Of a stretch of 64,000 bases of DNA, positions 19,619 through 27,636 are shown piece after piece; within the stretch, counting starts at the first letter, position 1, and every line of letters begins with the position of its first letter. The notes below the pieces were generated by a model. The model saw only the letters and a program-made list of their open reading frames with translations. It was not told where the DNA came from and ran no database searches. The translations under genes were made by a program, and so were the position numbers. The stretch lies in NCBI RefSeq assembly GCF_019947135.1, contig NZ_JAGSHT010000025.1, forward strand, positions 21,357 to 85,356, in the 5' to 3' direction. Source of the DNA: Occultella gossypii (lineage in GTDB: Bacteria > Actinomycetota > Actinomycetes > Actinomycetales > Beutenbergiaceae).

Positions 19619-20104
19619 ATGGCCGGAGCGCTGCGCAAGACGATGATGTACCTCGGGCTCTCCGAGGCCGACCGCGAGAATGCCTACGACGACCAGCAGG
19701 TCGACTCCCGCGACGTCGACGACTCCTACGACGACTACGAGGCGTACGAGACCGTCGAGCAGGCGCCCGCCCAGGAGGCCCAGGTGACCCCGATCACACG
19801 CGCCGCGTCGCACACCGGCGCCAACCTGCGCCGGATCACCACCGTGCACCCGCGTACCTACAACGACGCGAAGGTGATCGGCGAGGCGTTCCGGTCCGGG
19901 ACCCCGGTGATCATGAACCTCACCGACATGACCGACGCCGAGGCCAAGCGCCTCGTTGACTTCTCCGCGGGCCTGGTCTTCGGGCTCCGCGGTGCCATCG
20001 AGCGGGTCACCAGCCGGGTGTTCCTCCTCTCGCCCGCCACGGTGGAGGTGGCGACGGAGTCGCACGAGCCTGAAGCCAAGGCCCGGTTCTTCAACCAGAG
20101 CTGA
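19619..20104 (+). CDS. sepF: Cell division protein SepF
   Basis: A 161-residue protein with the SepF layout. An N-terminal amphipathic membrane-targeting segment (MAGALRKTMMYLGLSE) is followed by an acidic Asp/Tyr-rich linker (about residues 20-60). The folded domain has RRITTVHPRTYNDA near 72, PVIMNLTDM near 98 and VDFSAGLVFGLRG near 114. SepF anchors FtsZ to the membrane, which is essential where FtsA is missing. GAGGAGC lies just upstream of ATG 19619. Only 2 bp separate it from yggT. Confidence 0.95.
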   Translation: MAGALRKTMMYLGLSEADRENAYDDQQVDSRDVDDSYDDYEAYETVEQAPAQEAQVTPITRAASHTGANLRRITTVHPRTYNDAKVIGEAFRSGTPVIMNLTDMTDAEAKRLVDFSAGLVFGLRGAIERVTSRVFLLSPATVEVATESHEPEAKARFFNQS

Positions 20105-20106
20105 TC

Positions 20107-20400
20107 GTGGCGTGGGTCGTCGGGGTCGTCTATCTGCTCCTTCTGCTGTTCCTGATCTTCATGCTGGTCCGGGTGGTTCTGGACTGGGTGATCCAGTTCG
20201 CCCGGGACTGGAAACCCACCGGCGTGATGCTGGTGGTCGCCGAGGTGGTCTACACCATCACCGACCCGCCCCTGAAGGCGCTCCGGCGGCTCATCCCGCC
20301 GTTGCGCCTGGGCGGTTTCGCGATCGATCTCGCGTTCCTCGTGCTGATCATCGTGGTCTCCGTGCTGATGGCCGTCCTGCGACCATTGACACCTGCTTGA
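20107..20400 (+). CDS. YggT-family membrane protein
   Basis: A 97-residue protein with two hydrophobic helices (about residues 3-27 and 72-94) around a short polar loop containing FARDWKPTG and ITDPPLKALRRLIPPLRLGG, the YggT signature. YggT proteins are routinely encoded between sepF and divIVA. A role in division or ion homeostasis has been proposed but is not settled. GTG 20107 lies directly after the sepF stop, so the two are co-transcribed. The divIVA promoter lies in its 3' end. Confidence 0.9.
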   Translation: MAWVVGVVYLLLLLFLIFMLVRVVLDWVIQFARDWKPTGVMLVVAEVVYTITDPPLKALRRLIPPLRLGGFAIDLAFLVLIIVVSVLMAVLRPLTPA

Positions 20401-20414
20401 GATGCAAGTACCGA
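20386..20414 (+). promoter_or_regulatory. Candidate divIVA promoter
   Basis: A perfect TTGACA (20386-20391) is followed after 17 bp by TACCGA (20409-20414), overlapping the end of yggT. It predicts a leader of about 70 nt before divIVA. A second TANNNT (TACCGT, 20424-20429) has no well-spaced -35. Confidence 0.5.
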
Positions 20415-20488
20415 GAAGTCCGCTACCGTGAACCTGCGTCAGTGACACACTGTCGCTGATCCGAACGACCTAGACCGAGGTGACGACT

Positions 20489-21181
20489 ATGGCGCTGCTG
20501 ACGGCAGACGACGTCCTCAACAAGAAGTTCCAGCCGACCAAGTTCCGTGAGGGCTACGACCAGGACGAGGTCGACGATTTCCTCGACGAGATCGTGAACA
20601 CCCTTCGGGTGGTTGGCGGCGAGAACGAGGAACTGAAGGCCAAGCTCGAAGCGGCGGAGCGCCGCATCTCCGAGCTGTCCGGCTTCGCCGGCGGCGAGGC
20701 TGGCTCTGCGGAGGACACCACGCAGTTCGCCGCAGTGGGCGAGCAGCCCGAGGCGCAGGCCGAGCCCGAGCAGGCCCCCGAGGCCGAGCAGACGGCAGCC
20801 GCTCCGGCGGCCGCAGCGTTCACGCCGCCGTCCGCCGGGACCGAGCCGGAGTCCGCCACCGGGATGCTCCAGCTGGCCCAGCGCGTCCACGACGAGTACG
20901 TCAACAACGGCAAGGCCGAGGCCGACCGGATCATCTCCGAGGCCACCGTCGAGAGCGAGCGCCTCACCCGTGAGGCCGACGAGCAGCGGGCCCGCACCCT
21001 CAACCAGCTTGAGGGCGAGCGCTCGCTGCTGGAGCGCAAGATCGACGAGCTGCGCGTGTTCGAGCGGGACTACCGCACTCGTCTGAAGAGCTACCTGGAG
21101 GGCCTGCTCTCCGACGTCGAGGGTCGCGGCAACGTATCCTCGGCGTACTCGGGCGAGCCCGGCGAGTCGCGCCGCCCGTAG
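20489..21181 (+). CDS. divIVA: DivIVA/Wag31 polar growth and septum-site protein
   Basis: A 230-residue coiled-coil protein. The N-terminal lipid-binding domain reads MALLTADDVLNKKFQPTKFREGYDQDEVDDFLDEI. A first coiled coil, a Glu/Ala/Pro/Gln-rich linker (about 80-125) and a C-terminal coiled coil (about 130-205) follow. DivIVA binds curved membrane at poles and septa and directs polar peptidoglycan synthesis in actinobacteria. ATG 20489 is preferred over GTG 20480 because GACCGAGG lies at ribosome-binding distance and the family begins with this domain. A strong hairpin follows the gene. Confidence 0.95.
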   Translation: MALLTADDVLNKKFQPTKFREGYDQDEVDDFLDEIVNTLRVVGGENEELKAKLEAAERRISELSGFAGGEAGSAEDTTQFAAVGEQPEAQAEPEQAPEAEQTAAAPAAAAFTPPSAGTEPESATGMLQLAQRVHDEYVNNGKAEADRIISEATVESERLTREADEQRARTLNQLEGERSLLERKIDELRVFERDYRTRLKSYLEGLLSDVEGRGNVSSAYSGEPGESRRP

Positions 21182-21209
21182 TTCGTAGCGCACCATAGTT
21201 CGCACCACA

Positions 21210-21248
21210 CGGCGGCGGGCCTCCGACCAGGGGGCCCGCCGCCGTTCT
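21210..21248 (+). terminator. Hairpin terminator after divIVA
   Basis: CGGCGGCGGGCC (21210-21221) pairs perfectly over 12 bp with GGCCCGCCGCCG (21233-21244) across an 11-nt loop, followed by TTCT. The GC-rich stem with a weak U tract is typical of actinobacterial intrinsic terminators. It separates divIVA from lspA. Confidence 0.75.
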
Positions 21249-21267
21249 GAGCCGAAGGGCAGTACCC

Positions 21268-22140
21268 ATGGACCGTTCGACGGAGCCGACGCCGTCGGAC
21301 GCCGAGGAGACGCGCGGATCGGCCGGCTCATCGCAGGCCGGCCGGCACCTGGCCATCGCGCCGGCCCGTCGGCGGCGCCTGCTCGCGCTGCTGGTCGGAC
21401 TCACCGTGGCGGTGCTGGTCGTGGATCAGGCGGCCAAGTACCTCGCGGTGACCCGCCTCGAGCCGGGTGACTACGTCCCGGTCATCGGGGACTTCCTCGG
21501 GCTGAGCCTCGTGTTCAACTCCGGGGCCGCCTTCTCGTTCGCGGAGGGTTCCACCTGGATCTTCACGATCGCGGCGACCGTGGTCACGGCCGTCATCATC
21601 GTGGTCGCCCGGCGGCTCGGGTCGCTCGCGTGGGCGGTCGCCCTCGGCGCGCTGCTCGGCGGCAACCTCGGCAACCTCGCGGACCGGCTGTTCCGCGAGC
21701 CCGGGTTCGGCAAGGGCCACGTGGTCGATTTCATCAACTACAACAACTGGTTCGTCGGCAACGTCGCGGACATCGCGATCGTGCTGTCCGCGATCGCGAT
21801 CGCCGTGCTCACGTTCCGCGGCATCGCCGTGGACGGCCGCCGGCTCGTCCCGGCCGGGCACGGGGCGGAGAGGACCGCCGGCGCAGAGGGCGCCGACCAT
21901 GCCGACGCAGCCGAGCGCGTCGACCCCGACGAGAAGGCGGCCACCGACGAGCAGGCGAGCACCGCCGTCGAGCCGGAGACCGGACCCGAGCACAGTCGAG
22001 CCGCCGACGACGAGGCGAGCACCGCCGTCGGGCCGGGGGAGACCGGACCCGAGCGGGGCCGGGCCGCCGACCAGGAGGCGAGCAGCGCCGTCGAGCCCGG
22101 TGACGGCGCCACCACCACGAACGGCGTCGACCGTGGCTGA
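21268..22140 (+). CDS. lspA: Lipoprotein signal peptidase LspA with acidic repeat tail
   Basis: A 290-residue signal peptidase II, which cleaves lipoprotein signal peptides after diacylglyceryl modification. Four membrane helices are visible. The aspartyl-protease dyad motifs are [11 protein letters not shown] near residue 133 and [12 protein letters not shown] near 170. The catalytic core ends near residue 195. About 95 extra residues follow, rich in Glu, Ala and Asp and built from an imperfect repeat of about 20 residues containing EASTAV and GPE. Most LspA proteins end shortly after the last helix. ATG 21268 follows GAAGGGC. The stop overlaps the pseudouridine synthase start by 8 bases. 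Confidence 0.93.
   Translation: MDRSTEPTPSDAEETRGSAGSSQAGRHLAIAPARRRRLLALLVGLTVAVLVVDQAAKYLAVTRLEPGDYVPVIGDFLGLSLVFNSGAAFSFAEGSTWIFTIAATVVTAVIIVVARRLGSLAWAVALGALLGGNLGNLADRLFREPGFGKGHVVDFINYNNWFVGNVADIAIVLSAIAIAVLTFRGIAVDGRRLVPAGHGAERTAGAEGADHADAAERVDPDEKAATDEQASTAVEPETGPEHSRAADDEASTAVGPGETGPERGRAADQEASSAVEPGDGATTTNGVDRG
21946..22100 (+). repeat. In-frame tandem repeat encoding the LspA tail
   Basis: GCGAGCACCGCCGTCG occurs at 21955 and 22015 and as GCGAGCAGCGCCGTCG at 22078, giving units of 60-63 bp that keep the reading frame. The units encode an acidic, Ala-rich, probably disordered segment. Such arrays change length easily by slippage or recombination. Confidence 0.75.
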
Positions 22141-23059
22141 CACGCGCTCCATGCCCGTCCCCGACGGGCTGGCCGGAGAACGGGTGGACACCGCGCTCGC
22201 CAGGCTGCTCGGGCTGAGCCGCACGCGCGCCGCCGAGCTCGCCGCGAACGGCGACGTGCTCCTGGACGGGCGTCCGCTCGGCAAGTCCGACCGGCTCGTC
22301 GCGGGCGGCTGGCTCGAGGTGACCCTCGCGGACCTCGCGCCAACCCCCACCGCGCCGCCGGAGCCGGTGCCGGGCATGGCGATCCGCTACGACGACGACG
22401 ACGTGGTGGTCGTGGACAAGCCGGTGGGCGTGGCCGCGCATCCGAGCCCGGGCTGGAGCGGGCCGACGGTCGTCGGCGGGCTCGCCGCGGCGGGCTACCG
22501 GATCTCCACCTCGGGTGCGCAGGAGCGGCAGGGCGTCGTGCACCGGCTGGACGTCGGCACGTCCGGGCTGATGGCCGTGGCCAAGAGCGAGCGGGCGTAC
22601 ACCGTGCTCAAGCGGGCGTTCAAGGAGCGCACCGTCGAGAAGGTCTACCACGCGGTGGTGCAGGGGCATCCGGACCCGTCGACCGGGACGATCGACGCGC
22701 CGATCGGGCGGCACCCCACCCTCAACTACAAGTGGGCCGTGGTCGCCGACGGCAAGGACAGCGTCACCCACTACGAGACCCTCGAGGCGATGCGGCGGGC
22801 CTCGCTCCTCGAGATCCACCTGGAGACCGGGCGCACCCACCAGATCCGGGTGCACATGAGTGCCGTGCATCACCCGTGCGTCGGGGACCTGACCTACGGC
22901 GCCGACCCGACGATCGCCCAGGAACTCGGGCTGACCCGCCAGTGGCTGCACGCCATGCGGCTCGGCTTCCACCACCCGGCCACGGGGGACTGGCTCGAGA
23001 TCACCAGTTCCTACCCGGAGGACCTCACGGTCGCGCTGGAGAGGCTGCAAGGACCGTGA
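22133..23059 (+). CDS. RluA/RluD-family ribosomal large subunit pseudouridine synthase
   Basis: A 308-residue protein with an N-terminal S4 RNA-binding domain (about residues 10-75, with [20 protein letters not shown]). The pseudouridine synthase domain carries the catalytic aspartate in [15 protein letters not shown] near residue 140 and [16 protein letters not shown] near 233. RluD-type enzymes modify helix 69 of 23S rRNA; lspA-rluD pairing is common. GTG 22133 overlaps the lspA stop by 8 bases, and an ATG at 22151 is an alternative. The 3' end overlaps the acetyltransferase gene by 4 bases. Confidence 0.93.
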   Translation: MADTRSMPVPDGLAGERVDTALARLLGLSRTRAAELAANGDVLLDGRPLGKSDRLVAGGWLEVTLADLAPTPTAPPEPVPGMAIRYDDDDVVVVDKPVGVAAHPSPGWSGPTVVGGLAAAGYRISTSGAQERQGVVHRLDVGTSGLMAVAKSERAYTVLKRAFKERTVEKVYHAVVQGHPDPSTGTIDAPIGRHPTLNYKWAVVADGKDSVTHYETLEAMRRASLLEIHLETGRTHQIRVHMSAVHHPCVGDLTYGADPTIAQELGLTRQWLHAMRLGFHHPATGDWLEITSSYPEDLTVALERLQGP

Positions 23060-23553
23060 GGGTGCTCCGCGTCGACGCTGGCCGCCCCGGCTACGCGGCC
23101 GGTCTGGCCCGCGTGCACGCGATCCGGTTCGAGGTGTTCGTCGGCGAGCAGGGCGTGCGCGAGGACGAGGAGGTCGACGACCTCGACGCGTCACCGGGCA
23201 CGGCGCACGTGCTCGTCACCGACGACCCCGATGACGCCACCGGCGCGGCGGACCTCGGCACCGCACGACTGCTCGCCGACCCGGCACACCCGGGCGTGGT
23301 GCACGCGACCCGCGTCGCGGTGCGAGGCACTGCCCGACGGCGGGGCGTGGGCCGGGTGCTCATGGACGCCCTCGAGCAGATCGCCCTGGCCGAACACGCG
23401 GCCGGGGAACCGGCGACGGTCCGGGTCGAGCTGTCCGCGCAAGAGACCGCGATGCCGTTCTACCGCTCGCTCGGGTACGAGATCGGTGCGGACCGCTACC
23501 TGGACGCCCGGATCTGGCACCGCGACGCCGTCAAGGTGATCACGACGTCGTGA
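23056..23553 (+). CDS. GNAT-family N-acetyltransferase
   Basis: A 165-residue protein with the GNAT fold. [12 protein letters not shown] near residue 28 resembles ElaA-type N-termini, and the acetyl-CoA-binding region [21 protein letters not shown] (R-x-x-G-x-G) is near 90. [15 protein letters not shown] follows near 135. The substrate cannot be told from the sequence. GTG 23056 overlaps the stop of the pseudouridine synthase gene, so it is the last gene of the lspA unit. It converges on soxR, sharing 14 bases at the 3' ends. Confidence 0.85.
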   Translation: MRVLRVDAGRPGYAAGLARVHAIRFEVFVGEQGVREDEEVDDLDASPGTAHVLVTDDPDDATGAADLGTARLLADPAHPGVVHATRVAVRGTARRRGVGRVLMDALEQIALAEHAAGEPATVRVELSAQETAMPFYRSLGYEIGADRYLDARIWHRDAVKVITTS

Positions 23554-24007
23554 CGTCGTCCCAGCGGCGCGGACCGGAACCGGTCGCGCCCAGGGTGTCG
23601 GAGGGGTTCTGCAGGGTGCACGTGCGCAGGCTCAGGCAGCCGCAGCCGATGCATCCGGTGAGGTCGTCACGCAGGTGCTCGAGCGCCGCGATCCGCTCGT
23701 CGAGCTCGCTGCGCCACATCCGGGACAGTCGGGCCCAGTCGGCCCTGGTCGGGGTCCGGCCGGACGGCAGCGAGTCGAGCGCCTCCCTGATCCGGGCGAG
23801 GGGGACCCCCACCCGTTGGGACACCCGGATGAACGCGACCCGGCGCAGCGTGTCACGGCGGTACCGGCGCTGGTTGCCGGCGGTGCGTTCGGCGCTGATC
23901 AGCCGTTGCCGCTCGTAGAAGTGCAACGCCGACGGCGCGACACCACTGCGCGCGGAGAGCTCGCCGACCGTCAGTACGTGCGTCTTCCCACCCTCGATCC
24001 GGGGCAT
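23540..24007 (-). CDS. soxR: SoxR-type redox-sensing MerR regulator
   Basis: A 155-residue MerR-family protein. The helix-turn-helix region ELSARSGVAPSALHFYERQRLI starts near residue 14, followed by the MerR wing and dimerisation helix. Near residue 118, CIGCGCLSLRTC supplies the CX2CXCX5C ligands of the SoxR [2Fe-2S] cluster. SoxR proteins respond to redox-cycling compounds and in actinobacteria usually control exporters and oxidoreductases. ATG 24007 follows AAGGAG at good spacing. The gene is divergent from an MFS transporter, with a SoxR-like operator between them. Confidence 0.95.
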   Translation of the reverse strand: MPRIEGGKTHVLTVGELSARSGVAPSALHFYERQRLISAERTAGNQRRYRRDTLRRVAFIRVSQRVGVPLARIREALDSLPSGRTPTRADWARLSRMWRSELDERIAALEHLRDDLTGCIGCGCLSLRTCTLQNPSDTLGATGSGPRRWDDVTTS

Positions 24008-24018
24008 GCGTCAACTCC

Positions 24019-24049
24019 TTGACCTGAACCTAGGTTGAGACTCTAGCCT
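24019..24049 (+). promoter_or_regulatory. SoxR operator within a 19-bp-spacer promoter
   Basis: TTGACC (24019-24024) and TAGCCT (24044-24049) are 19 bp apart, the elongated spacing of promoters activated by MerR-family proteins through DNA untwisting. The spacer holds CTGAACCTAGGTTGAG (24024-24039), an inverted repeat with one mismatch that resembles SoxR boxes. The -10 ends 7 nt before ATG 24057, so the transporter message would be leaderless. Confidence 0.75.
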
Positions 24050-24056
24050 GATGGTC

Positions 24057-25511
24057 ATGACCGCCCCCGTGGCCGCTGAGCCATCCCTGTCCGTTCTCGG
24101 ACCCCGACTTCGCTGGATCAGCATCGGCATGTGCGCCCTGGTGTTCCTCGCGGCGTTCGAATCGCTCGCCGTGACCACGGTGATGCCCGGCATCAGCGAG
24201 GCCCTGGATGGCGCCTCGCTGTACGCGCTCGCGTTCTCCGGCCCGTTGGCGGTCGGGATCATCGGGATGGTCATCGCCGGGCAGTGGTCGGACCGCACTG
24301 GGCCGCGCGGTCCACTGCTCGCCTCGCTCACGCTGTTCGTGATCGGCCTCGGGATCGCCGGGTTCGCCACCTCGATGGAGGTGCTGGTCGCGGGGCGCCT
24401 GCTGCACGGACTCGGTGGCGGGGCGATCACGGTGTCCCTGTTCGTGATGGTCGCCCGCATCTACCCGCCCGAGCTGCACGCCCGGATCTTCGCGGGGTTC
24501 GCCGCGGCCTGGGTGGTGCCGTCCCTGGTCGGGCCGTTCCTCGGCGGCCTGGTCGCCGAGAGCCTCGGCTGGCCCTGGGTGTTCCACGGCGTGATCCTGC
24601 TCGTCGTGCCGGCCGTCATCATGCTCCGGCCGGCCTTGCGCCGGCTCGCCGCGGACGCACCCGGCGCGGCGCCGTGGCGCCTGGGCACGGTCGCCTGGGC
24701 GGCGCTCGTCGCGGCCGGGGTGCTCACCGTCGACCTGACCTCGGGCACCGGGACGCCGGTGGGGTGGGTCGCTGCCGCAGCCGCTCTCGTGGTGGTGCTG
24801 ATCGCGCTGCGCCCGTTGCTGCCAGCCGGTGCCCTGCGCGCCCGGCGTGGCCTGCCCGCCGTCATCACCCTGCGGGGTTTCCTGTCCGGGGCGTTCGTCG
24901 GTGCCCAGGTCTATCTGCCCTACCTGCTCACGGACGTCCACCACGTGACCCCGGTGTTGGCGGGCTTCGGCCTCACCTTCGGCGGGCTCGCATGGGCCCT
25001 CGCCTCCCAGATCCACGGCCGGGTGGCCACCCGGGTCAGCGACCGGGGCGTCCTGCGGCTGGGCACGAGCCTGGTGCTGTTCGCCATCGCCGCCTCGACG
25101 CTCACGAGCGTGCTGGAGGCGCCGCCCCTGGCGACCGTGGCCGTGTGGACCTGCGCCGGCGCCGGCATGGGACTGGCCTACCCGCGGATCTCCACGATGA
25201 CGCTGGCGCTGTCCACCGACACCGACCGCGGCTTCAACAGCTCCGCCCTGACCATCGCGGACTCCATCGGTGGTGCGGTCGCCCTGGCCGGTACCGGTGT
25301 GGTGTTCGGTGCCCTCACCGACGGCCCGACGGCGTTCGCTCCGTTCAGCGGCGTGTTCGCCCTCGCCACGCTGTTCGCCCTGGTCGCTGCCGCCCTGGTC
25401 CGCCGCGCCACCGTGTCGCGCCGGGCCGGGCACACCGCCGCCCCGGAGCCCGCCGGAGCGGGCGCCGAGGCGGCCGACGGCGACCCGGGCGGGGTGACCG
25501 TCGCGGCCTGA
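24057..25511 (+). CDS. MFS drug-type exporter, probable SoxR target
   Basis: A 484-residue, very hydrophobic major facilitator protein with 12-14 predicted helices. Helix 1 contains FESLAVTTVMPGISEAL, and the loop 2-3 motif reads GQWSDRTGPRGPLL near residue 78. These features fit drug:H+ antiporters of the EmrB/QacA type. ATG 24057 is preferred over ATG 24051 because it lies 7 nt after the predicted -10. With soxR divergent and an operator in its promoter, the likely role is export of redox-active toxic compounds; the substrate is unknown. Confidence 0.85.
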   Translation: MTAPVAAEPSLSVLGPRLRWISIGMCALVFLAAFESLAVTTVMPGISEALDGASLYALAFSGPLAVGIIGMVIAGQWSDRTGPRGPLLASLTLFVIGLGIAGFATSMEVLVAGRLLHGLGGGAITVSLFVMVARIYPPELHARIFAGFAAAWVVPSLVGPFLGGLVAESLGWPWVFHGVILLVVPAVIMLRPALRRLAADAPGAAPWRLGTVAWAALVAAGVLTVDLTSGTGTPVGWVAAAAALVVVLIALRPLLPAGALRARRGLPAVITLRGFLSGAFVGAQVYLPYLLTDVHHVTPVLAGFGLTFGGLAWALASQIHGRVATRVSDRGVLRLGTSLVLFAIAASTLTSVLEAPPLATVAVWTCAGAGMGLAYPRISTMTLALSTDTDRGFNSSALTIADSIGGAVALAGTGVVFGALTDGPTAFAPFSGVFALATLFALVAAALVRRATVSRRAGHTAAPEPAGAGAEAADGDPGGVTVAA

Positions 25512-25576
25512 CAGGTCGAGCGCGAGGTTGTTGGCCCGTTCAGCGAGCTCGAGGCCAACGATGTCGCGTTCGGAGG

Positions 25577-25789
25577 CTACAGATAGCCGGTCTCGGGATC
25601 GACCTGGTCGAGGAATTCTCTGATCTCGGTCTCCAGTACCGCCGGCTCGAGTGCTGCGCCCGTGTTGCTGCCGATGCTGAAGCCGTAGCCGGGGTTCGGG
25701 CCGGTCAACCAGGTGAGGTGGTGGGTGCCGGCCTGACGCCGCACCTCGAACCGCTCGCCGTCGACCACGACGATCTCGATCCCGGACAC
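25577..25789 (-). CDS. Small conserved-looking hypothetical protein
   Basis: A 70-residue soluble protein beginning with GTG 25789 (MSGIEIVVVDGERFEVRR). It contains THHLTWLTGPNPGYGFSIGS and ends in an acidic helix, with no signal peptide or membrane segment. GGGTAGG lies upstream of the GTG. I do not recognise a function. It converges with the MFS gene and is divergent from the next membrane protein. A longer frame from an ATG at 25843 exists but would cover the neighbour's promoter region. Confidence 0.6.
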   Translation of the reverse strand: MSGIEIVVVDGERFEVRRQAGTHHLTWLTGPNPGYGFSIGSNTGAALEPAVLETEIREFLDQVDPETGYL

Positions 25790-25859
25790 GCCACACCTAC
25801 CCTTCGGCCCGCGAACGGGTGGGCCGGTCGCACCAGCCATCATCGCACCCCGGCCCAGG

Positions 25860-25865
25860 TAGGGT
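25860..25865 (+). promoter_or_regulatory. -10 element of the YqaA/DedA-like gene
   Basis: TAGGGT ends 7 nt before GTG 25873. This leaderless arrangement supports that GTG as the start. Confidence 0.45.
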
Positions 25866-25872
25866 TCGCGGC

Positions 25873-26346
25873 GTGCTGGAACTCGCCGCGGCCTTCGGCT
25901 ACTGCCTGCTCTCGGCGATCGTGATCGTGCTGCCCGCCGAGGTGTATCTGCTGGCGGTGGCCCTGGTCTCGGACGTGCCGGCCGTATGGCTGGCGCTCGC
26001 CGGCGCCGTCGGGCAGGTCGCCGGGAAGATGCTCTACTACCTGCTCGGTCGCGGCGTGCTCGACCTCGCCCACCTGCGCAAGCGCTCGACGGCGAAGGGC
26101 CGCTGGGTGGACGGCATGGACCGGGTGGAGGCGTGGTGCCGCCGCCACGTCTGGGGTCCGAGTCTGATCACGGCCGTCAGCGCGTTCGCCGGCGTGCCGC
26201 CGTACGCACTGGTCAGCGTCCTCGCCGGCACGGTGCGGATGCGCTGGTGGCTGTTCGCGCTGATCTCCGTGGCCGGACGCTGGCTGCGATTCTGGGCCGT
26301 CATGGCCGTGCCGCACCTGCTGCCGGACGCACTGTTCGGGCTGTGA
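25873..26346 (+). CDS. Small VTT/DedA-like (YqaA-type) membrane protein
   Basis: A 157-residue protein with four to five hydrophobic segments. Conserved-looking features are LPAEVYLLAVAL near residue 19, GAVGQVAGKMLYYLLGR near 40 and FAGVPPYALVSVLAG near 103. These resemble small SNARE-associated/VTT (DedA or YqaA) proteins, which are thought to move lipids across membranes. GTG 25873 follows a -10 hexamer by 7 nt. It ends exactly where the convergent aminotransferase gene ends. The family call is moderate because the protein is short. Confidence 0.7.
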   Translation: MLELAAAFGYCLLSAIVIVLPAEVYLLAVALVSDVPAVWLALAGAVGQVAGKMLYYLLGRGVLDLAHLRKRSTAKGRWVDGMDRVEAWCRRHVWGPSLITAVSAFAGVPPYALVSVLAGTVRMRWWLFALISVAGRWLRFWAVMAVPHLLPDALFGL

Positions 26347-27618
26347 TCAGAGCGTCCGCAGACGCCGGACCGCCTCGGTCAGCACCTCGGTCGACTTCAC
26401 GAACGTGAACCGCACCGTCGTGGCCAGCGCGAGGTCGGCGTCCGAGCCGGCCCGGGTGAATGCGCTCGTGGGCACGCCGACGACGCCGGCCAAGGTGGGC
26501 AGTTCCCGGCACAGGTCCGCGCCGGTCTCGATGCCGGTCGGCGCGAGCGACCTGGCGAGCAGGTCGGCGGCGTCGGCGATGACGAAGTAGGTGCCCTGCG
26601 GCCGGATCACCGTGAACCCGGCGTCGGTCAGGCCCTCGGTGAGCAGGTCCCGGCGCCGCTGCAGCGACGCCGCCAGGTCGCGCACCCAGGTGGCGTCCGG
26701 GCCGGTGCCGGTCTCCAGGTCGAGCGCCGTGGCGATCGCCGGCTGGAACGGCGCCCCGTTGACGTAGGTGAGGAACTGCTTGACGGCGCGGACGGCATCG
26801 ACGAGACCCGCCGGGCCGCTCACCCAGCCGATCTTCCAGCCGGTCAGGGAGAACGTCTTCCCGGACGAGGAGATCGTCAGGGTGCGCTCGGCCATGCCGG
26901 GCAGGGTCGCGATCGGGACGTGGACGGCGCCGTCGTAGGTCAGGTGCTCGTAGACCTCGTCGGTGACGACGAGCGCGTCGTACTCGGCGGCGAGGCGGGC
27001 GATCTCAGCGAGCTCGGTGCGGTTCAGCACGGCGCCGGTCGGGTTGTGCGGGGAGTTGAGCAGGACCAACCGGGTGGCCGGGGTGAACGCGGCCCGCAGG
27101 GCGGCCAGGTCCAGCCGGAAGCCGTCGGCGGGATCGGTGCTCGGCCGCAGCGGTGCGCTCGTGTGCGTGGCGCCGGCCAGGGCGATGACGGCGGCGTAGG
27201 AGTCGTAGAACGGCTCGAGGGTGAGGACCTCGTCACCGGGCCCGGCGAGCGCGAGCACCGCGGCCGCGATGGCCTCGGTGGCGCCGGCGGTGACCAGGAT
27301 CTCGGTGTCCGGGTCCAGCGCGATCCGGTAGTGCCGGTCCTGGTGGGCGGCGATCGCCTCACGCAGCACCCGGATCCCCGGCCCCGGCGGGTACTGGTTG
27401 TGACCGGCCGCGATGGCTGCCGCGGCGGCGGCCTTGACCGTCTCCGGACCGTCGGCGTCGGGGAAGCCCTGACCCAGGTTCAGCGAGCCGGTGCTCGCGG
27501 CGAGGGCGGACATCTCCGCGAAGATGGTGGGCCGCGGTGCGCCGGTGGCGCCCAGCAGTCCCGTGGCTGCGGCCACCTCGCGCCAGCGCCCACCCGGCAG
27601 CGCGCTCAGTTCAGCCAT
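26347..27618 (-). CDS. Class I/II PLP-dependent aminotransferase
   Basis: A 423-residue fold-type I aminotransferase. LGQGFPDADGP is near residue 50, SPHNPTG near 193, and the PLP-binding lysine lies in SSSGKTFSLTGWKIGW near 255. The C-terminal domain contains PQGTYFVIAD. The closest style is the DapC/kynurenine-aminotransferase group, so the substrate may be N-succinyl-L,L-diaminopimelate or an aromatic/methionine-derived keto acid. ATG 27618 lies 6 nt after TATTGT, supporting this start. No pathway partners are adjacent. Confidence 0.88.
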   Translation of the reverse strand: MAELSALPGGRWREVAAATGLLGATGAPRPTIFAEMSALAASTGSLNLGQGFPDADGPETVKAAAAAAIAAGHNQYPPGPGIRVLREAIAAHQDRHYRIALDPDTEILVTAGATEAIAAAVLALAGPGDEVLTLEPFYDSYAAVIALAGATHTSAPLRPSTDPADGFRLDLAALRAAFTPATRLVLLNSPHNPTGAVLNRTELAEIARLAAEYDALVVTDEVYEHLTYDGAVHVPIATLPGMAERTLTISSSGKTFSLTGWKIGWVSGPAGLVDAVRAVKQFLTYVNGAPFQPAIATALDLETGTGPDATWVRDLAASLQRRRDLLTEGLTDAGFTVIRPQGTYFVIADAADLLARSLAPTGIETGADLCRELPTLAGVVGVPTSAFTRAGSDADLALATTVRFTFVKSTEVLTEAVRRLRTL

Positions 27619-27624
27619 CCGGCG

Positions 27625-27630
27625 ACAATA
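27625..27630 (-). promoter_or_regulatory. -10 element of the aminotransferase gene
   Basis: TATTGT on the minus strand ends 6 nt before ATG 27618, consistent with a leaderless transcript. It is the most AT-rich hexamer in this gap. Confidence 0.5.
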
Positions 27631-27636
27631 GCGGCC

